From contig MU277719.1 of NCBI GenBank assembly GCA_022385805.1, positions 124,001-188,000 of the forward strand: DNA of 64,000 nt, given 5' to 3'. Both the position numbers and the translations under genes were made by a program. The notes beneath the pieces are model-generated. The model saw only the letters and a list, made by a program, of their open reading frames with translations. It was not told the origin of the DNA and ran no database searches. This document shows, piece by piece, positions 48,315 to 59,897 of the stretch (its first letter is position 1; each line of letters begins with the position of its first letter). Source of the stretch: Pilatotrama ljubarskyi. Taxonomy: Eukaryota; Basidiomycota; Agaricomycetes; Polyporales; Polyporaceae.

Positions 48315-49840
48315 ATGGATGCTGTGGAGAAAGCAAACGCCGAGAGGCAGAGGAAGTGGTACGCACAGCACCAGCATTCCTTTACTCCTCCCGAGTGGAA
48401 TCTGTCTAACCCTATTTCACAGGTCCAAGGACCAGAAGATCGGTGAAGGTACATATGCCGTGGTTTACAGAGGTAATGAACACCGTCCACCTTCATTTCC
48501 GCTCATCCTGACATTCCATTCCAGGGAGAGAGATAGCCACCGGCAGGAAGGTGGCTATCAAGAAGATCAAAGTGGGCCAGTTCAAGGACGGCCTCGACAT
48601 GTCCGCCATTCGCGAGGTCAAGTTCCTGCGAGAGCTGAAACACCCAAACGTCATCGAGGTATGGGAACCATCCTTTATGTGCAAGAGCTAGCGACGAATG
48701 ACACATCCTCGACTTCAGCTGCTGGATGTCTTCTCGTCGAAGAAGAACCTGAACCTCGTCCTGGAGTTCTTGGACACCGACCTGGAACTCGTTATCAAAG
48801 ACCGGTCCTTGGTCTTCCTTCCCGCCGACATCAAGAGTTGGATGGCTATGACATTCCGTGGCCTTGAGTTCTGTCACCGGAACTTCATCCTTCATAGGGT
48901 AAGCCAGACTTCATACTGCATACTGCCTCAGCCACAATGCTCTTATTGACAGTCTGACTCGCGATCCACAGGATCTCAAGCCAAACAACTTGCTCATTGC
49001 TTCGGACGGCCAGCTCAAAATAGCCGACTTCGGTCTCGCTCGTGACTTTGCAGACCCCGGATACAAGATGACATGCCAGGTCATCACACGGTCTGTCCAT
49101 CTCATTACCGCACGACGACTCCACAGGGGAACTGACGCCACCTCAGGTGGTACCGTCCCCCCGAGCTTCTATTCGGCTGTCGATACTACAGCACAGCAGT
49201 CGACATCTGGTCTGTGGGCTGCATCTTCGCCGAGCTCATGCTGCGCACGCCGTATCTCCCGGGTGAATCTGATATGGATCAGCTCAAGACGATCTTCCGT
49301 GCACTGGGCACACCCACGGAAGAGGAGTGGCCTGTGAGTGTGCCCGACTATATCGAGCTTGCTCAGCGTAGCTAACAACGACGACAATCTATCTAGGGCC
49401 ACACGAAGCTGCCTGACTACGTCCCGGTCGGACAGTTTCCAAAGACGCCGCTAAGAGACCTGTTCACGGCGGCGAGCTCGGACTGCTTGAATCTGTTGAG
49501 CAAGTGCCTCATCTATGACCCTCGACGGCGCATCAGCGCCAAAGAGGTGAGCGTCGTCTCACAATCATGCACCCTGCCTACGCTGACCTTTGGTCTTCAG
49601 GCCCTCAACCACCCCTACTTCTTTGCCCTCCCCTATCCCACGCATCCCTCCAAGCTCCCGAAGCCTGCGAAGAAAGAGGACAACAACATCCCGCTCGAGG
49701 AGGTCGACGGCAACGTTGAGTTCAGCGGTTCTGGGCCAGCCGTGAAGGCAAACCCGCCCAACAAGCTGAAGCGAAAACTCTCCTCGGACGAGCTCGGCGG
49801 CCGCCCGGTCGCTCGCCGGTTGGACTTCACGAAGTCATGA
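48315..49840 (+). CDS. KIN28: Cyclin-dependent kinase 7 (KIN28/Mcs6), TFIIH kinase / CAK
   Basis: Phosphorylates the RNA polymerase II C-terminal domain as part of TFIIH, and can act as a CDK-activating kinase. Start [18 protein letters not shown]. Glycine loop [11 protein letters not shown], catalytic Lys in [10 protein letters not shown]-helix [28 protein letters not shown] loop HRDLKPNN, and [11 protein letters not shown]. The activation segment is [20 protein letters not shown], with the Thr in the CDK7 position. [45 protein letters not shown] is specific to CDK7. A lysine-rich tail ends RRLDFTKS. About eight GT-AG exons. Confidence 0.94.
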
Positions 49841-50153
49841 TGCATCAAGACCCTTCACGCATTCGCGTCGATTGCGCATAGCAGTAGAATCTGCAGGGAA
49901 CACCTCTGCAGCAGGGCGCACAACGGCGTGTGCCCCTGTTCGTGTTCAAAGCTCAGCTGCAGCTACTGCACCACGGACTGTATGTACGAGTAGGTAATAC
50001 CGGATGTACACTAGAAACGATACTCAATCGCCTCTCGCGTTCGAAAACAAAAAGAGCAAACAGAAAGTGAGGGCTACGGAATCGGGACTCAAAACGCAAT
50101 CCTTGCAGGACACAACAATACAGACATCAGGACGATACACAACGAAACAAACA
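49841..50153. other. Intergenic region between convergent genes
   Basis: 3' flanks of CDK7 and the zinc-finger nucleoporin; A-rich at 50050-50150. Nothing else seen. Confidence 0.4.
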
Positions 50154-52843
50154 TCACCGCGGTGAGTCACAGACTGTACACTTCGCCGCCCCTCCCGGGT
50201 TGCTCAACATGCACACGGAGCACGTCCACGTATCGCCTGCCGGCTTCGGCGGCGGCTTCATCCCCGCCTTGGACCAGTCGAAGCCCTGAACAGGCGGCTT
50301 TGGGGTGTCCACCTTCGGGGCGTCGCACACGGTGCATTTGTGAGCGTCCGCCGGGTTGCTCAGCATGCACACGGAGCAGCTCCAGGCGTCGCCGACGGGC
50401 TTCGGAGGGGGCTTCATCCCTGCGGCCTCCCAGTTGAACCCGCCTGAAGAGCTGGGTGCAGCAGCTGCGGGTGCAGACGCGGCCTTGGAAAAGTCGAAGG
50501 TGGGCAAAGAGGAGACTGGTGCCGCCTTGGCGACCTCGCGGGCATGAAGCGAGCTGGGACCGGCGCCAGGAGACGAAGCAGGGAGAGTGAAGTCGTACTT
50601 GGGCAGCTCGTCCTCGCGCATAGCAGCGACGATGGCGCGGGCGTCCTTCGGCTTCTCGGTCTGTCCCGCAGGTGACTTGGCAGGGGCGGGCGCGCTAGCA
50701 AGGACGGTTGCAGGTTCTGGAACGACGTCCATCTTCTCCTCCTTATCCACCTGGATGCTGAAGCGAAGCTTCGACGGCGCCTTGGGCGCGGATGACTTCA
50801 TCGGAAAACTAGCGCGTGGCGCGCCGAACCCAGGGAATTGAGGCACGGAGGAGGGCGAAGTGGCACGCTTTGTCTCTGCCTTCTCGTCGCCGGGCTCGAC
50901 GACCTCGGAGGGGAGGGTATATATGGAAGTAGGAGCGGGCTTGGAACCGGAAGCCGACATCTCTACGTCTTCAATCTCCTCGACGGTGACGGAGCCAGTC
51001 CTGTTGGGTTTGGAAGGAGGCTTCTGGGAGGTGCGCTGCTTCTTGGGGGAGGGCTGATCTTCGTCAATGACTTCGTCTACTACGACGATAGTGTCATTTG
51101 AAACGCCATTGGCGGTCTTTGTGGGAGACTCGGTGCCACCGAGCCTCGCACTGCGGCGAGTGGCAGAGGATTCGGGAGGGGACGTCACTCGCTTCTCTGG
51201 CGACTTCTGCCCGATAAGCTCCGGAGGTGGACGTGCACGCTTGCTCCCCTGCATCGTCCACGATTAATGCACCGCAAGAGCTACAGGGGACAGGATACTT
51301 GCCTTTGGGACGGTAGCCTCAATGATGGCTTGTGGTGTGAGCTCCGGCTCCTTCTCTTTTTTCTTCTCCACTTCGCCCTCGGCCTTGGCAGTGCTACGCG
51401 TCTTACGCACTGGCTGCTTCTTCGGAGCGGGTCTGACGATTGGGCTGATAGCTTCGTACGGGTTCGCGAAGTCAGGCTTCTTGGGAGGAGTCACCTCCTT
51501 GATGAGCTCAGTCATGAAGCTTGCTGCCCGTGTGGGCTTCGTCGTAGGCTGAGATGGGAAGGTCTGCGGAGGTGAATCCGACTGACTCCAGGTCTGGCGA
51601 AGGGGGGACGGGACGGCAGGGGTGGTGGGCTTCACTACACCAGACGTACGAACACGTGGCGTAGCAGGGGCGTTGGGAGCAGTAACCCCGTTGGCCTTGC
51701 CGTTGGTCTGGACGCCGTTGACTGTAGTCGAAGAGTTCCCCATTGAGGTGTTGGAGGTGGATGAAGGAAGGGTCACAAAGCCATTGACCTTGGGCACCCG
51801 CTGCGGAGTGGACGTCGTGGCGTCCTCGCCGACACGCCTCCTCTTGCTGTCCGTCTTGGGCTTCTCCGGCGTCAGTTTTATTGAAGCCGCAGAACCAAAG
51901 CCGGGCGATTGGTAGCGATTGCGGGGACGAGCACTACCACCTCCCTGCCAGCGATAGACGCCCATGGGATTCCTTGCCAGAGTCTTCCGGCCATGCTGTG
52001 CTGCGGTCCCAGCAGCAGAGACCATCTGCTCAGAAGTGCTGGGGGACAGGAAGTTGGGGGTGGGTGTTGTTCCACGAGCAGGGGTACTCGGACTCTTGGA
52101 GAAACGGAACGGTTCTTGGCGATCATCGTCGTCTGAGAGCATCTCAGCAAGCGCGACACGTCTATGAGCGATCTACATACCTTCGACGCTGCTTTGCAAG
52201 AGGGAGACGAGACCGGCAAATTCAACTTGGTTCAATGGGCGCCCGCCCTTCTCATCAAGAAATTCCTGGACCTTCTTCAGGTTCGCCGATGAGGAAGTGC
52301 GCGACTCGTCGCTGCGGGGAGACGTGCGCTGGTCTTCGTTCGTGGACTGTGGCGGCGATTGTGAGGGAGGTTCTACGAGTTTCATCAGCTCTTGTTTGCG
52401 ACGTTCGTATTCCTCCGCTTGCTGGATCTGGTGCTGAATGACTTCCATGGGCGGATTGCCCGGGCAGTACAGAGGGTTCAGTCTTCGTGTGGACTGTTCG
52501 CCGAGCTTGTGCAAACATCAGTGATCCAGACTTGCGGTAAACGCAGGCATGATTCAACATACTTCTTCTCCCCTTGCCGCCAACCGTCGCGCAGCATCAC
52601 TGTCCGGAGACCCGGCATCTACAGAAGTTGAGGTGAATGATCGGAGGGGATTCAAATAGCTGAGGAGCCCTGTGAGACTCCATCCCTTATAAAATAGAGA
52701 ATGAGATGACTGGAACAAGACAAGATCTGAGTACGCACCGAAGATTTCTTGGCCGCTGCAGCACCAGGGCGAGAATATGGCGACGCGTTATTGTTGCGGG
52801 TATGCCGGCGATTGCTGTGAGATCGAACTGCTCCGCTGCTCAT
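50154..52843 (-). CDS. RanBP2-type zinc finger nucleoporin (Nup1/Nup153-like)
   Basis: Probable nuclear-basket nucleoporin. Start MSSGAVRSHSNRRHTRNNNA at 52843. The next exon has LLSYLNPLRSF, resembling the membrane-binding helix of Nup1/Nup153-type proteins. Then come QIQQAEEYERRKQELMKLVE and the conserved GVYRWQGGGSARPRNRYQSPGFG. A long Ser/Pro/Lys-rich disordered region follows. Two RanBP2-type fingers end the protein, WSCSVCMLSNPADAHKCTVCDAPK and WTCSVCMLSNPGGAAKCTVCDSPR, each followed or preceded by FxWxxAGMKPPPKP. FG repeats are few. Four or five exons. The zinc-finger assignment is firm; the nucleoporin identity is by overall resemblance. Confidence 0.78.
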
Positions 52844-53118
52844 GCTGGTCGACACGACGCGTATATGTGAACAAGACCAGACCTGTGAGAATGGGGAGGC
52901 GGAGAGCGGGAAGTGGTGGAATGTGGCGGAAGTTGACCGTGGCTACGACCTGAGGATGAGCGTGCGGGGGCCACATGCGCCACAATACAAGGCTGAGCTG
53001 CAGACCTGCCCTAAACACTTCCGGTCACGCCCTCTGCACCTGCCTTTCCGGGCGGTTGGGCGCTACGTCCAGCAGCCTCCCTCGCCGTCGTCCTCGTCGC
53101 CGCCGCTGCCGTAGACGA

Positions 53119-53859
53119 CAATGCCGAACAAAGTGGTTGAAACCCCGTACCCGCTCATCGATGCGGACCCTCATGCTTCCCGCGTAATACGCTACATGCG
53201 TCCCTCCGACTACGCCGTCTGGGCTGGCGCCACCGGCGCAGCTCCGGCTGCCTTGTACTTGTGGGGTGCGTCCTCAGTGTGAATGGTTACCATTCAAATG
53301 GGAAAATGACCCGGTACCAGACAAGTGGGATCCCTCGAAGCTCAAGATTAGGACGCAGCTGCGTCTTGGAGGCTTGCTCGGCTTCGTTGGCGGGTTCTTG
53401 TTGGCGTATCAGCGGTCAAGTTGTGAGTACCCATATGCAGTGTTCGTGAGTTACTTGCAACTAATTCCTGAACCAGTCCGGTTCTGGGGCTGGTCCGAGA
53501 ACAAGCGCGAGGAGGAGAAGGACCTTGCTGAATTGACCGACCGCGCAAGGCGCGGGCTCCCCCTGTACGGCGAGTCCGACCAGCCTGAGTGGATTCAGGG
53601 TGTCGCCTACCGCAACTCGGCGTTCTCACAGCTCAAGTTCCGTGCGTACCGCTTTACTCCGTATGCTTACCCTATGCTAACTTCTATGCCCAGACATCTT
53701 CCCTATGTCAGTGGATGTCCGAGTCTAACTGATCCGCGCGCATACTGATCATCCTCCAGGTTCAACCTGGTTAACCACCCTCACCACGGGACGGACCCGG
53801 AGAAGTACAAGCCAAAGGACGAGCCTGCTCCCTCCGAGCCTACATCGTCATCCTCCTGA
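53119..53859 (+). CDS. Mitochondrial complex I 21-kDa accessory subunit (NUXM-type)
   Basis: Membrane-arm accessory subunit of NADH:ubiquinone oxidoreductase in fungi. Start MPNKVVETPYPLIDADPHASRVIRYMRPSDYAVW, the characteristic N-terminus. Introns then join LYLW to DKWDPSKLKIRTQLRLGGLLGFVGGFLLAYQRSS. After FRFWGWSENKREEEKDLAELTDRARRGLPLYGESD and GVAYRNSAFSQLKF, a 13-nt exon (53694-53706, HIFPM) leads to the conserved FNLVNHPHHGTDPEKY and a Ser-rich end. Five GT-AG introns of about 50-55 bp. Length about 160 residues, as in the family. Confidence 0.9.
53694..53706 (+). other. 13-nt microexon of the complex I subunit gene
   Basis: ACATCTTCCCTAT lies between acceptor TGCCCAG and donor GTCAGT. 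It joins QLKF to HIFPM and then FNLVNHPHHG in frame, the spacing known for this subunit. Confidence 0.8.
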
Positions 53860-53969
53860 GTACTCTGAGTACTGGTGGAATGCAATCCTATATATCTACG
53901 TTAGCCGTTGCAGTTGGCCGAGCGTCCTCTGATATACTACTTAATATCAAGCACACCCTCAAGTCAGCT

Positions 53970-55848
53970 TCAAGTACGGTTGCGCTTTCTACGACGTCCG
54001 CCCTCTGCTTGCTCTGCAACAGCCTCGCCCGCTGCCGCGCCGTTGTGGGCGTTCTCCTGACCCTTTTCTCGCCCCTCAGCTACGATGCGCTGTACGACGG
54101 TCTCCCACATAACGTCGTTGATGCCCTTCGCCTTGCCTAGCTGCTCTCGCAGCCGAGTGACCTCGCTCTCCAGCTCTGAAACGCGTGACTGCAGTGAGAC
54201 TCCTGCTGCTTCAGGCCCGACAGCAGACGGCTGAACGAAGAAGGCGTGGTCTTTGATGAGTTCCTCCCGTGAATAGGAGAAGAACGACCCAGTCGGCGCC
54301 TGTACGAAGTGAGCTACATGTTAGACAACGCGAGTGCAGATGCAGGGACGTACCGAATTGTGAGGCAGGATCAAGCTGACCTCCTGTGCTTCTCGCGCCT
54401 TTGCGTCTCGAACGCGCTGGAAGGGCGCAACGGGACGCACTGGGATGTTCTCCCTCGCATCGCCGGCCGCGCCTGAGCTGAGGGTTAGGCTGATATGCCC
54501 TACCAGATCCGGGGGCCGTAGCATGGTCGAGAGATGCGTGATCGCCATGCCCTTATGCGAGGACAGTGTCCGTAGAAGCTGGTGAGATGCGATATCGTAT
54601 ATGTGAATGAGCCCAGTCGCCGTGCCAGCTAGGAGGATGGAGCCCGTGAGCGACATGGCCATCGTTGTTACTGGCTCTCTGCAAATGATAGCGTCAAAAG
54701 ATCAGCATTCCCGTTGATATGCTGGAAACCCACCCGACAGATATGAGGCGCTTCTTTGCATCCTTGGGGTCGATTTCATTGATGCGTATGACGTCGCTCA
54801 CTCCTGCTCCGCCAACAGCCTCCATCGCTGCACGGCTGTACTTGTCTTCGCGCTGCCGGAATAGGTTGACTTGGTGCATTGATCCATTGGCGGATGCGGC
54901 GAAGAAGAGACGCTCTGTCGGATCCCAAGAAATGCATGCTATCGGTTGAGGAAAGTAGAAGGTCGTAAGGAGGCTTTTCGAGGCGAGGTCCCAGAGCTGA
55001 AACATAAATGAGCGTGGGCACGGATCCGAAGGGGACGGTCGTACCTTGACTGTGTGGTCCACTGAGGCCGTGAGGATACGACATGAGGGGAAGGCGCCGA
55101 CGCCGCACACGACATCGGTGACTGGGAGCGTGTGGTCCGTGAAGTTGCAATATGGCGCAGGGAGATCGTTCTGCAGCGACTCATCGACTAGCCTAAAAGA
55201 AGGTGTAGGAAGTCATTAAGACTTGCCGACGCAGGTCCCACCGCAACTCACTTCGGTATTGACCAAACACTGACACCGGAGTCTTCGCTACCAGCCAACA
55301 GAGCAGCCGCGTCCTGTGTGAAGCGCAGCACGTTGATCTGGCGGTAATGTGCGTCCCAGGAGTTGAACATGATCCCTGAAGCGATCTACTATATGGCCGA
55401 CGGAAGTCAGTACGGCCACTCAGTGAGTGCAGGCATATACGCGCCTCCCAAAGGAATATCCGCCCCTGTGCTGTCGCGCCCGCACAATACCGCCCTCTCG
55501 GATCGACTGCGATAGCGGTGAGCTTCTCCGGCAGTACAATTTTGAGGGCTAATTGGTCCTGTCATTCGTGGTCGGCATCGTATATATGCACATGTCATCC
55601 GCAAACAGCAAACGCACCTTTTGAAAGTTGTACACGTTCATGATCGACTTCTCCTGCTGCGCGGCGAGCGTGAATCCTCCCTGTCCGTCTCTTGACTGTA
55701 CGACAGCTGTGCAGTGGGTCCCTGCAGATGTCTGCTTCCATGAGGCGAGCGATGTGCCGGTTTGGATATCATGCAAAGAGATCGTTCCAGGACCCGACCC
55801 AGACGCAGAGGGCGCAGTTGCACACAAGACGGACTCATTGAGATGCAT
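53970..55848 (-). CDS. IPI3: WD-repeat protein IPI3 (Rix1 complex, WDR18)
   Basis: WD40 subunit of the Rix1-Ipi1-Ipi3 complex that acts in 60S maturation and in DNA-replication licensing. Start MHLNESVLCATAPSASGSGPG at 55848. WD blocks: ISLHDIQTGTSLASWKQ, LTAIAVDPRGRYCAGATAQGRIFLWEIASG, INVLRFTQDAAALLAGSEDSGVSVWSIP, CRILTASVDHTVKLWDLASK, ACISWDPTERLFFAASANGSMHQVNLF and MSLTGSILLAGTATGLIHIYDIASHQLLRTLSSHKG. A helical C-terminus (LQSRVSELESEVTRLREQLGKAKGINDV) and a basic end RRKRNRT follow. Several short introns. Confidence 0.9.
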
Positions 55849-58025
55849 CGCGGTAGAGCGGGGGTATTCTCAGAGGACCAGGTCCTGCGTCGCTTGAATC
55901 TCCAAGAGGTGGCTTTCAAGTTTCGTGTGGAGCCTTCAGACGAGTGGAAAACAGCTTACTACAGTAGGAGACGGCGTGCAAAGGGAATCAACCGCGTTGA
56001 AAGCGCTCCAGGGCATCTGCGCCGCGGCCGCTCCAGCAAATCTCTGCACTTCGCCACGTGCGGCGGTGTTTCAGTTGTATCCCGGTGGCTGTGCCTTGGT
56101 ATTCGGAGGTCCCTATGTGTATACTGCCGCAGTCACTCTGCAGTCCTACTGCATCCCTGCGGCCTGTCGACGGTCCCCAAGTCCTAACCCGACAGTACTA
56201 CTGCCGCAGTCGACCGACGCAAGCATTTCTCGGCCTCCTTTTCCGCATAGTCTAGCCGGTACTTCCATTTCCTAGGTTGTCGCTGGTATCGAGATCGCCA
56301 TGGATGCTCATACTATACCTCGATCAACGTATTGCAAGATACCTACAGCGACGAGCGCGACATCACCTAAGAAGCGCAAGGGGCCGGCTACATAATTATA
56401 CGACGACGCTAGGCGGTTCAGTCGCAGCCAAGGTCAAAACTCCTGCTAGTACTGTTCTGACACTACTACCATACCGTAGTGTTCGTGAATTCACCGTCCT
56501 ATATATGATCATCATGGAGTAAATTCAGAACGTGTTCATGGTATCAAGCGCGCCTAGGATGGTGGCAAAATTGAGGCCACTGGCTGGAAAGTCGGCGCTC
56601 AGCTGCGTTGAACTTGACTTCTTGAGGATCAATATCAGGAGACTTTTTCTCTCGGCAAGAAGTGCCACATACAGTAAAGACAAAGAGGAGCAGGCTTGTA
56701 TAGGCTCATATACGTACTCTGGTAGTACTCTGGTGCACCAGGAGCCGCGCGTAGTAGGGAGCTAATAATGATGTACTAAGTACGGGCGCTTCTAGTCAGC
56801 TAACTCTCCTCGTCAACTTGGCCCGCATGATCATGTCCTCCATGGAGCTTCACCGCCATGTGCCACGCCCTGTACCACTGTTTACAATGGTACTAGTAGA
56901 CCGTGTACTGTAGTGCGACTCGGGGCAACGTGCCAATCAGCGTATGTCACATTGCCTGTCGGTGGCCGAAGGATACTTACCTCTCCCTGGTGATCGGTGC
57001 TTTTGCGTATCGATCAGACGGTCGCGCGGTATTAGATACCGGATGCATCGTGATTGGCCCTCCAGCTCCATTGAACTACTGATTGGATGCTTCTAGCTCC
57101 ATTTCGATGTGGAGCAGCTATTTGTCCACGTAGTCAGCCTGGCAAACTGAATGTATACTTGCGCTTCCGTGTACGGTGTATCCTCCCGTGGGCTGCATCC
57201 CGCTCTGTTCGCGAGATCGCGGCTGAACGAGTAGTAATACTGTATGAATCTGATTCTTCATCGCATTTCAGAGGATTAATCGTCGTCGCGGTCGCGCAGA
57301 CTCGGACCCCACTAATGCCCACCGGTCGGCGTCACGGCCTTACGCTACGCCGTGCAGTACACACGCCACCTGGCAAATCTCGGCAATGACGTCATCAGGA
57401 GGAGAGCGGAGAGGCTCAAGGCAACCTCTCCGTACCCGACACTCGCTGTCCTCGGCACCGCCCGCGCAAAGGCGTACGCCCCTCGGGTCACTGTTCCAAA
57501 GGAGATGGAAGAGTCAAGCTCAAGACCCACACAGGGGCTATCCATAGCTATCTCCAGCTCCCAGTCCGACCATCGCCCGGTGAATGTACAAACATCCACA
57601 ACTCTAGTCAACGGAGTCGTCAACTGGTCATCACTTGTTGGCCGCGGGAGCGGTGCCACTGGGGGGATCCGCGAAGGCTGCTCACATGGTTTAACCAAAT
57701 CAAGCGGCCGACGCCCTTGTGTCAGTCCAATCCCCATCTGCGGCCGGCTGGCCCCTCTCCCGCGGGGCGGCGCGCCCGGCCACGCCAAAGCTCAGCGATC
57801 CTGGCAGGAGCACCACGCTCAAGTACCTGGAAGTCGGCTCTCCGATCTCGTACCCTCCTCACGAATCTCGAAGCTTGGGAGTGGTAGATACAGTAGCGTG
57901 AGCCAGGTGCGCGCGTTGACGGCCTACTTATTCCAAGCTGCTGACGGCGAGCTTGAGCTTCTTGTCAAAGACTTCTCCCATCCCCTTCTCTCCCGGGCCC
58001 TCAGACTCCCCGCACGCCTCTCGCC
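55849..58025. other. 2.2-kb gene-poor region
   Basis: IPI3 promoter at the left and BTB gene 5' flank at the right. The overlapping ORFs at 57352-58101 (plus) and 57345-57788 (minus) are both GC-rich artefact candidates. The minus strand near 56.75-56.53 kb encodes short hydrophobic stretches (e.g. YTSLLLFVFTV) that could be a relic of a membrane-protein gene. No terminal inverted repeats found. Confidence 0.4.
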
Positions 58026-59293
58026 ATGGACAACATCTACTGGGAGAACGCTCTTAACTCCATCTTTGACATCCCACCTTCACCTTCCGCGCCTCAAGTA
58101 GCCGACTCTGGGAAGCTCTTCCCACAGCTGACCGACGGACCTACACAACTCCGACATCATAACGCCCCTTCGCAGGTTGTGACGCCTCCGGTGAGTCATG
58201 CTACCGAAAATATGTACTGTAACTGTCAATTCTTACTCATGCACATCCACGACTCGTTTAGGCATCAGACGGTAGCTCTGTATTCGAAGGGGAGGAGCCC
58301 TTTCCAGACCATGACGTGCAGGAGAGCACGGTCGTATCTGTCTCGACGACCTTCCACCCTTTGGCGAACCTGATTCCCATCCCCTCGGACCTCACCTTGA
58401 TCTCCTCGGACGACATCTACTTCTACGTGCATACGACGCAAGTGCTAAGCGCCTCTACCAATCGCTTTAACAATATCGTGTCGCCCGATCGGGCCATCTC
58501 CGACAAAGCGGGAAACGGCCTGGGTCTCGTTGCGCGCGTGTCGGAGACTGCGGTTGTGCTGAACATCATCCTACACTGTGTATATGGCATATCCTTCACG
58601 CGCTACAAACCCGCGCTCGATACCCTCATCACCGTCGTCGACGCCATGCCATCGTACGGCTTGTCCCCAAAAACATTCGTCGCACCGTCCACGCTCCTGT
58701 ATGCCTCCATCCTCGGACAAGCGCCCTTGCGACCCGTGCTCGTATACGCGCTCGCGGCACGGCACGATCTATATGAGCTCGCGAAGCCCGTGTCGAGCTA
58801 CCTGCTCTCGCTCCGGATCAATTCCATATCGGACGAAGTCATGCGCCAGATTGGGCCGGTCTACCTGAAGCGACTGTCGTTGCTGCAAGTGGAACGCGAG
58901 CGAATGCTGAAACAGTTGCTCTTTCCCCCGCCACATCCACACGCAGCCACTCAACAATGTGACTTCGAGGAGCAGAAGAAGCTCGCGAGGGCTTGGGCTC
59001 TCGCCACGGCGTACCTAGCATGGGACGCTCGTCCAGGTATGTTCGTCTGAAAGGGGAATCTATGGAACGGAAGCTAACACGGAGCATCATCTCCTAGACT
59101 TGCCACCGAGTGCTATTCAGAGCACCCTGTCGTCCCTTGCTGACTACATCCCATGCCACTTATGCAAAAAGGGCCTTGCAGATCGAATCAGACATCTGCT
59201 CATCCAGTGGTCGTTCGTTAAGGTCTGTGTGTTGTGCGACTTCGTTACTTCCATCTCTCATCCGATCGTTGTTACTTACAGCGGACGATCTGA
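58026..59293 (+). CDS. BTB/POZ-domain protein, Agaricomycete type
   Basis: Start MDNIYWENALNSIFDIPP. Four exons; the joins are CCG|GCA after 58191, G|AC after about 59037, and AAG|CGG before the last short exon, ending WSFVKRTI at 59293. The BTB-like fold starts at SDLTLISSDDIYFYVHTTQVLSASTNRFNNIV and continues VVLNIILHCVYGISFTRYKPALDTLITVVDAMPSYGL, then VLVYALAARHDLYELAKPVSSYLLSL. Such proteins are abundant in mushroom-forming fungi; their partners are mostly unknown, and Cullin-3 adaptor function is only a general possibility. Confidence 0.75.
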
Positions 59294-59897
59294 CATATCG
59301 AGTTGGCGTATGGCTATGGGCGGCACCCTGCGCTCGTAGCACCCTTCCCCCGTAGAGTCACCCAATGGAGCGGGACGCGTGTGCTTCACTCCTCAGCTTC
59401 AGGTTTTATTTCTTCCTCCCTTTCAGCTGGCCTCTGGTATATCTGTAGCTACCTCTTGCTCTGTAGTAGTCGAAGTGCTTTGCATGTATCATAGTGTATG
59501 ATATACCATTATCATGACCTTTGTAACGCCACGTCGTCATAATAGGACAAGAATGAACCTTCGGCAACGTCCATCTCTGGCCCGCGCTGCCCTTGTACGT
59601 ACAGCAAGATTCGTCCGCGACGCACCGCCCTGGTACGATCGGCCTTCCGGTATGCCGCAACGTGGTGGCTGTGCTGCTGTAACGGCTGGATATGGCGTCG
59701 GTGCTCGACGATGGGTCGGAAAGTTCGAGCGAGTTCGTGTTCTCCCTCATCGTCGCCACAAACACAGCCCAGCTCCCTTGCAACGTTCCCCAGCCCTTTT
59801 CTACTGACGTCAAACACCGTCCTCTTCCCTCGCTCTCTCACCACCACCCTCGACGAGTGCCAAGCTGGACTGCACTTGACTTCCGCTCGTTCTCGTC
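59294..59897. other. Intergenic region before the DnaJ gene
   Basis: 604 bp. A minus-strand ORF from 59813 (MTSVEKGWGTLQGSWAVF...) has fair codon use and starts 84 bp from the DnaJ start codon. It matches nothing I know, and I leave it unannotated. Confidence 0.35.

Noticed and set aside
56530..56760. Hydrophobic minus-strand stretches suggesting a decayed membrane protein
   Set aside because: Too short and frame-broken to assign to any family from the sequence alone.
57345..58101. Opposed ORFs of about 250 and 147 codons
   Set aside because: Both strands are open over the same GC-rich DNA, neither has a recognisable domain, and no splice-consistent extension was found.
59406..59813. Minus-strand ORF MTSVEKGWGTLQ... 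of about 135 codons
   Set aside because: Fair codon use and promoter position, but no homologous family known and no introns or domains; could be chance.
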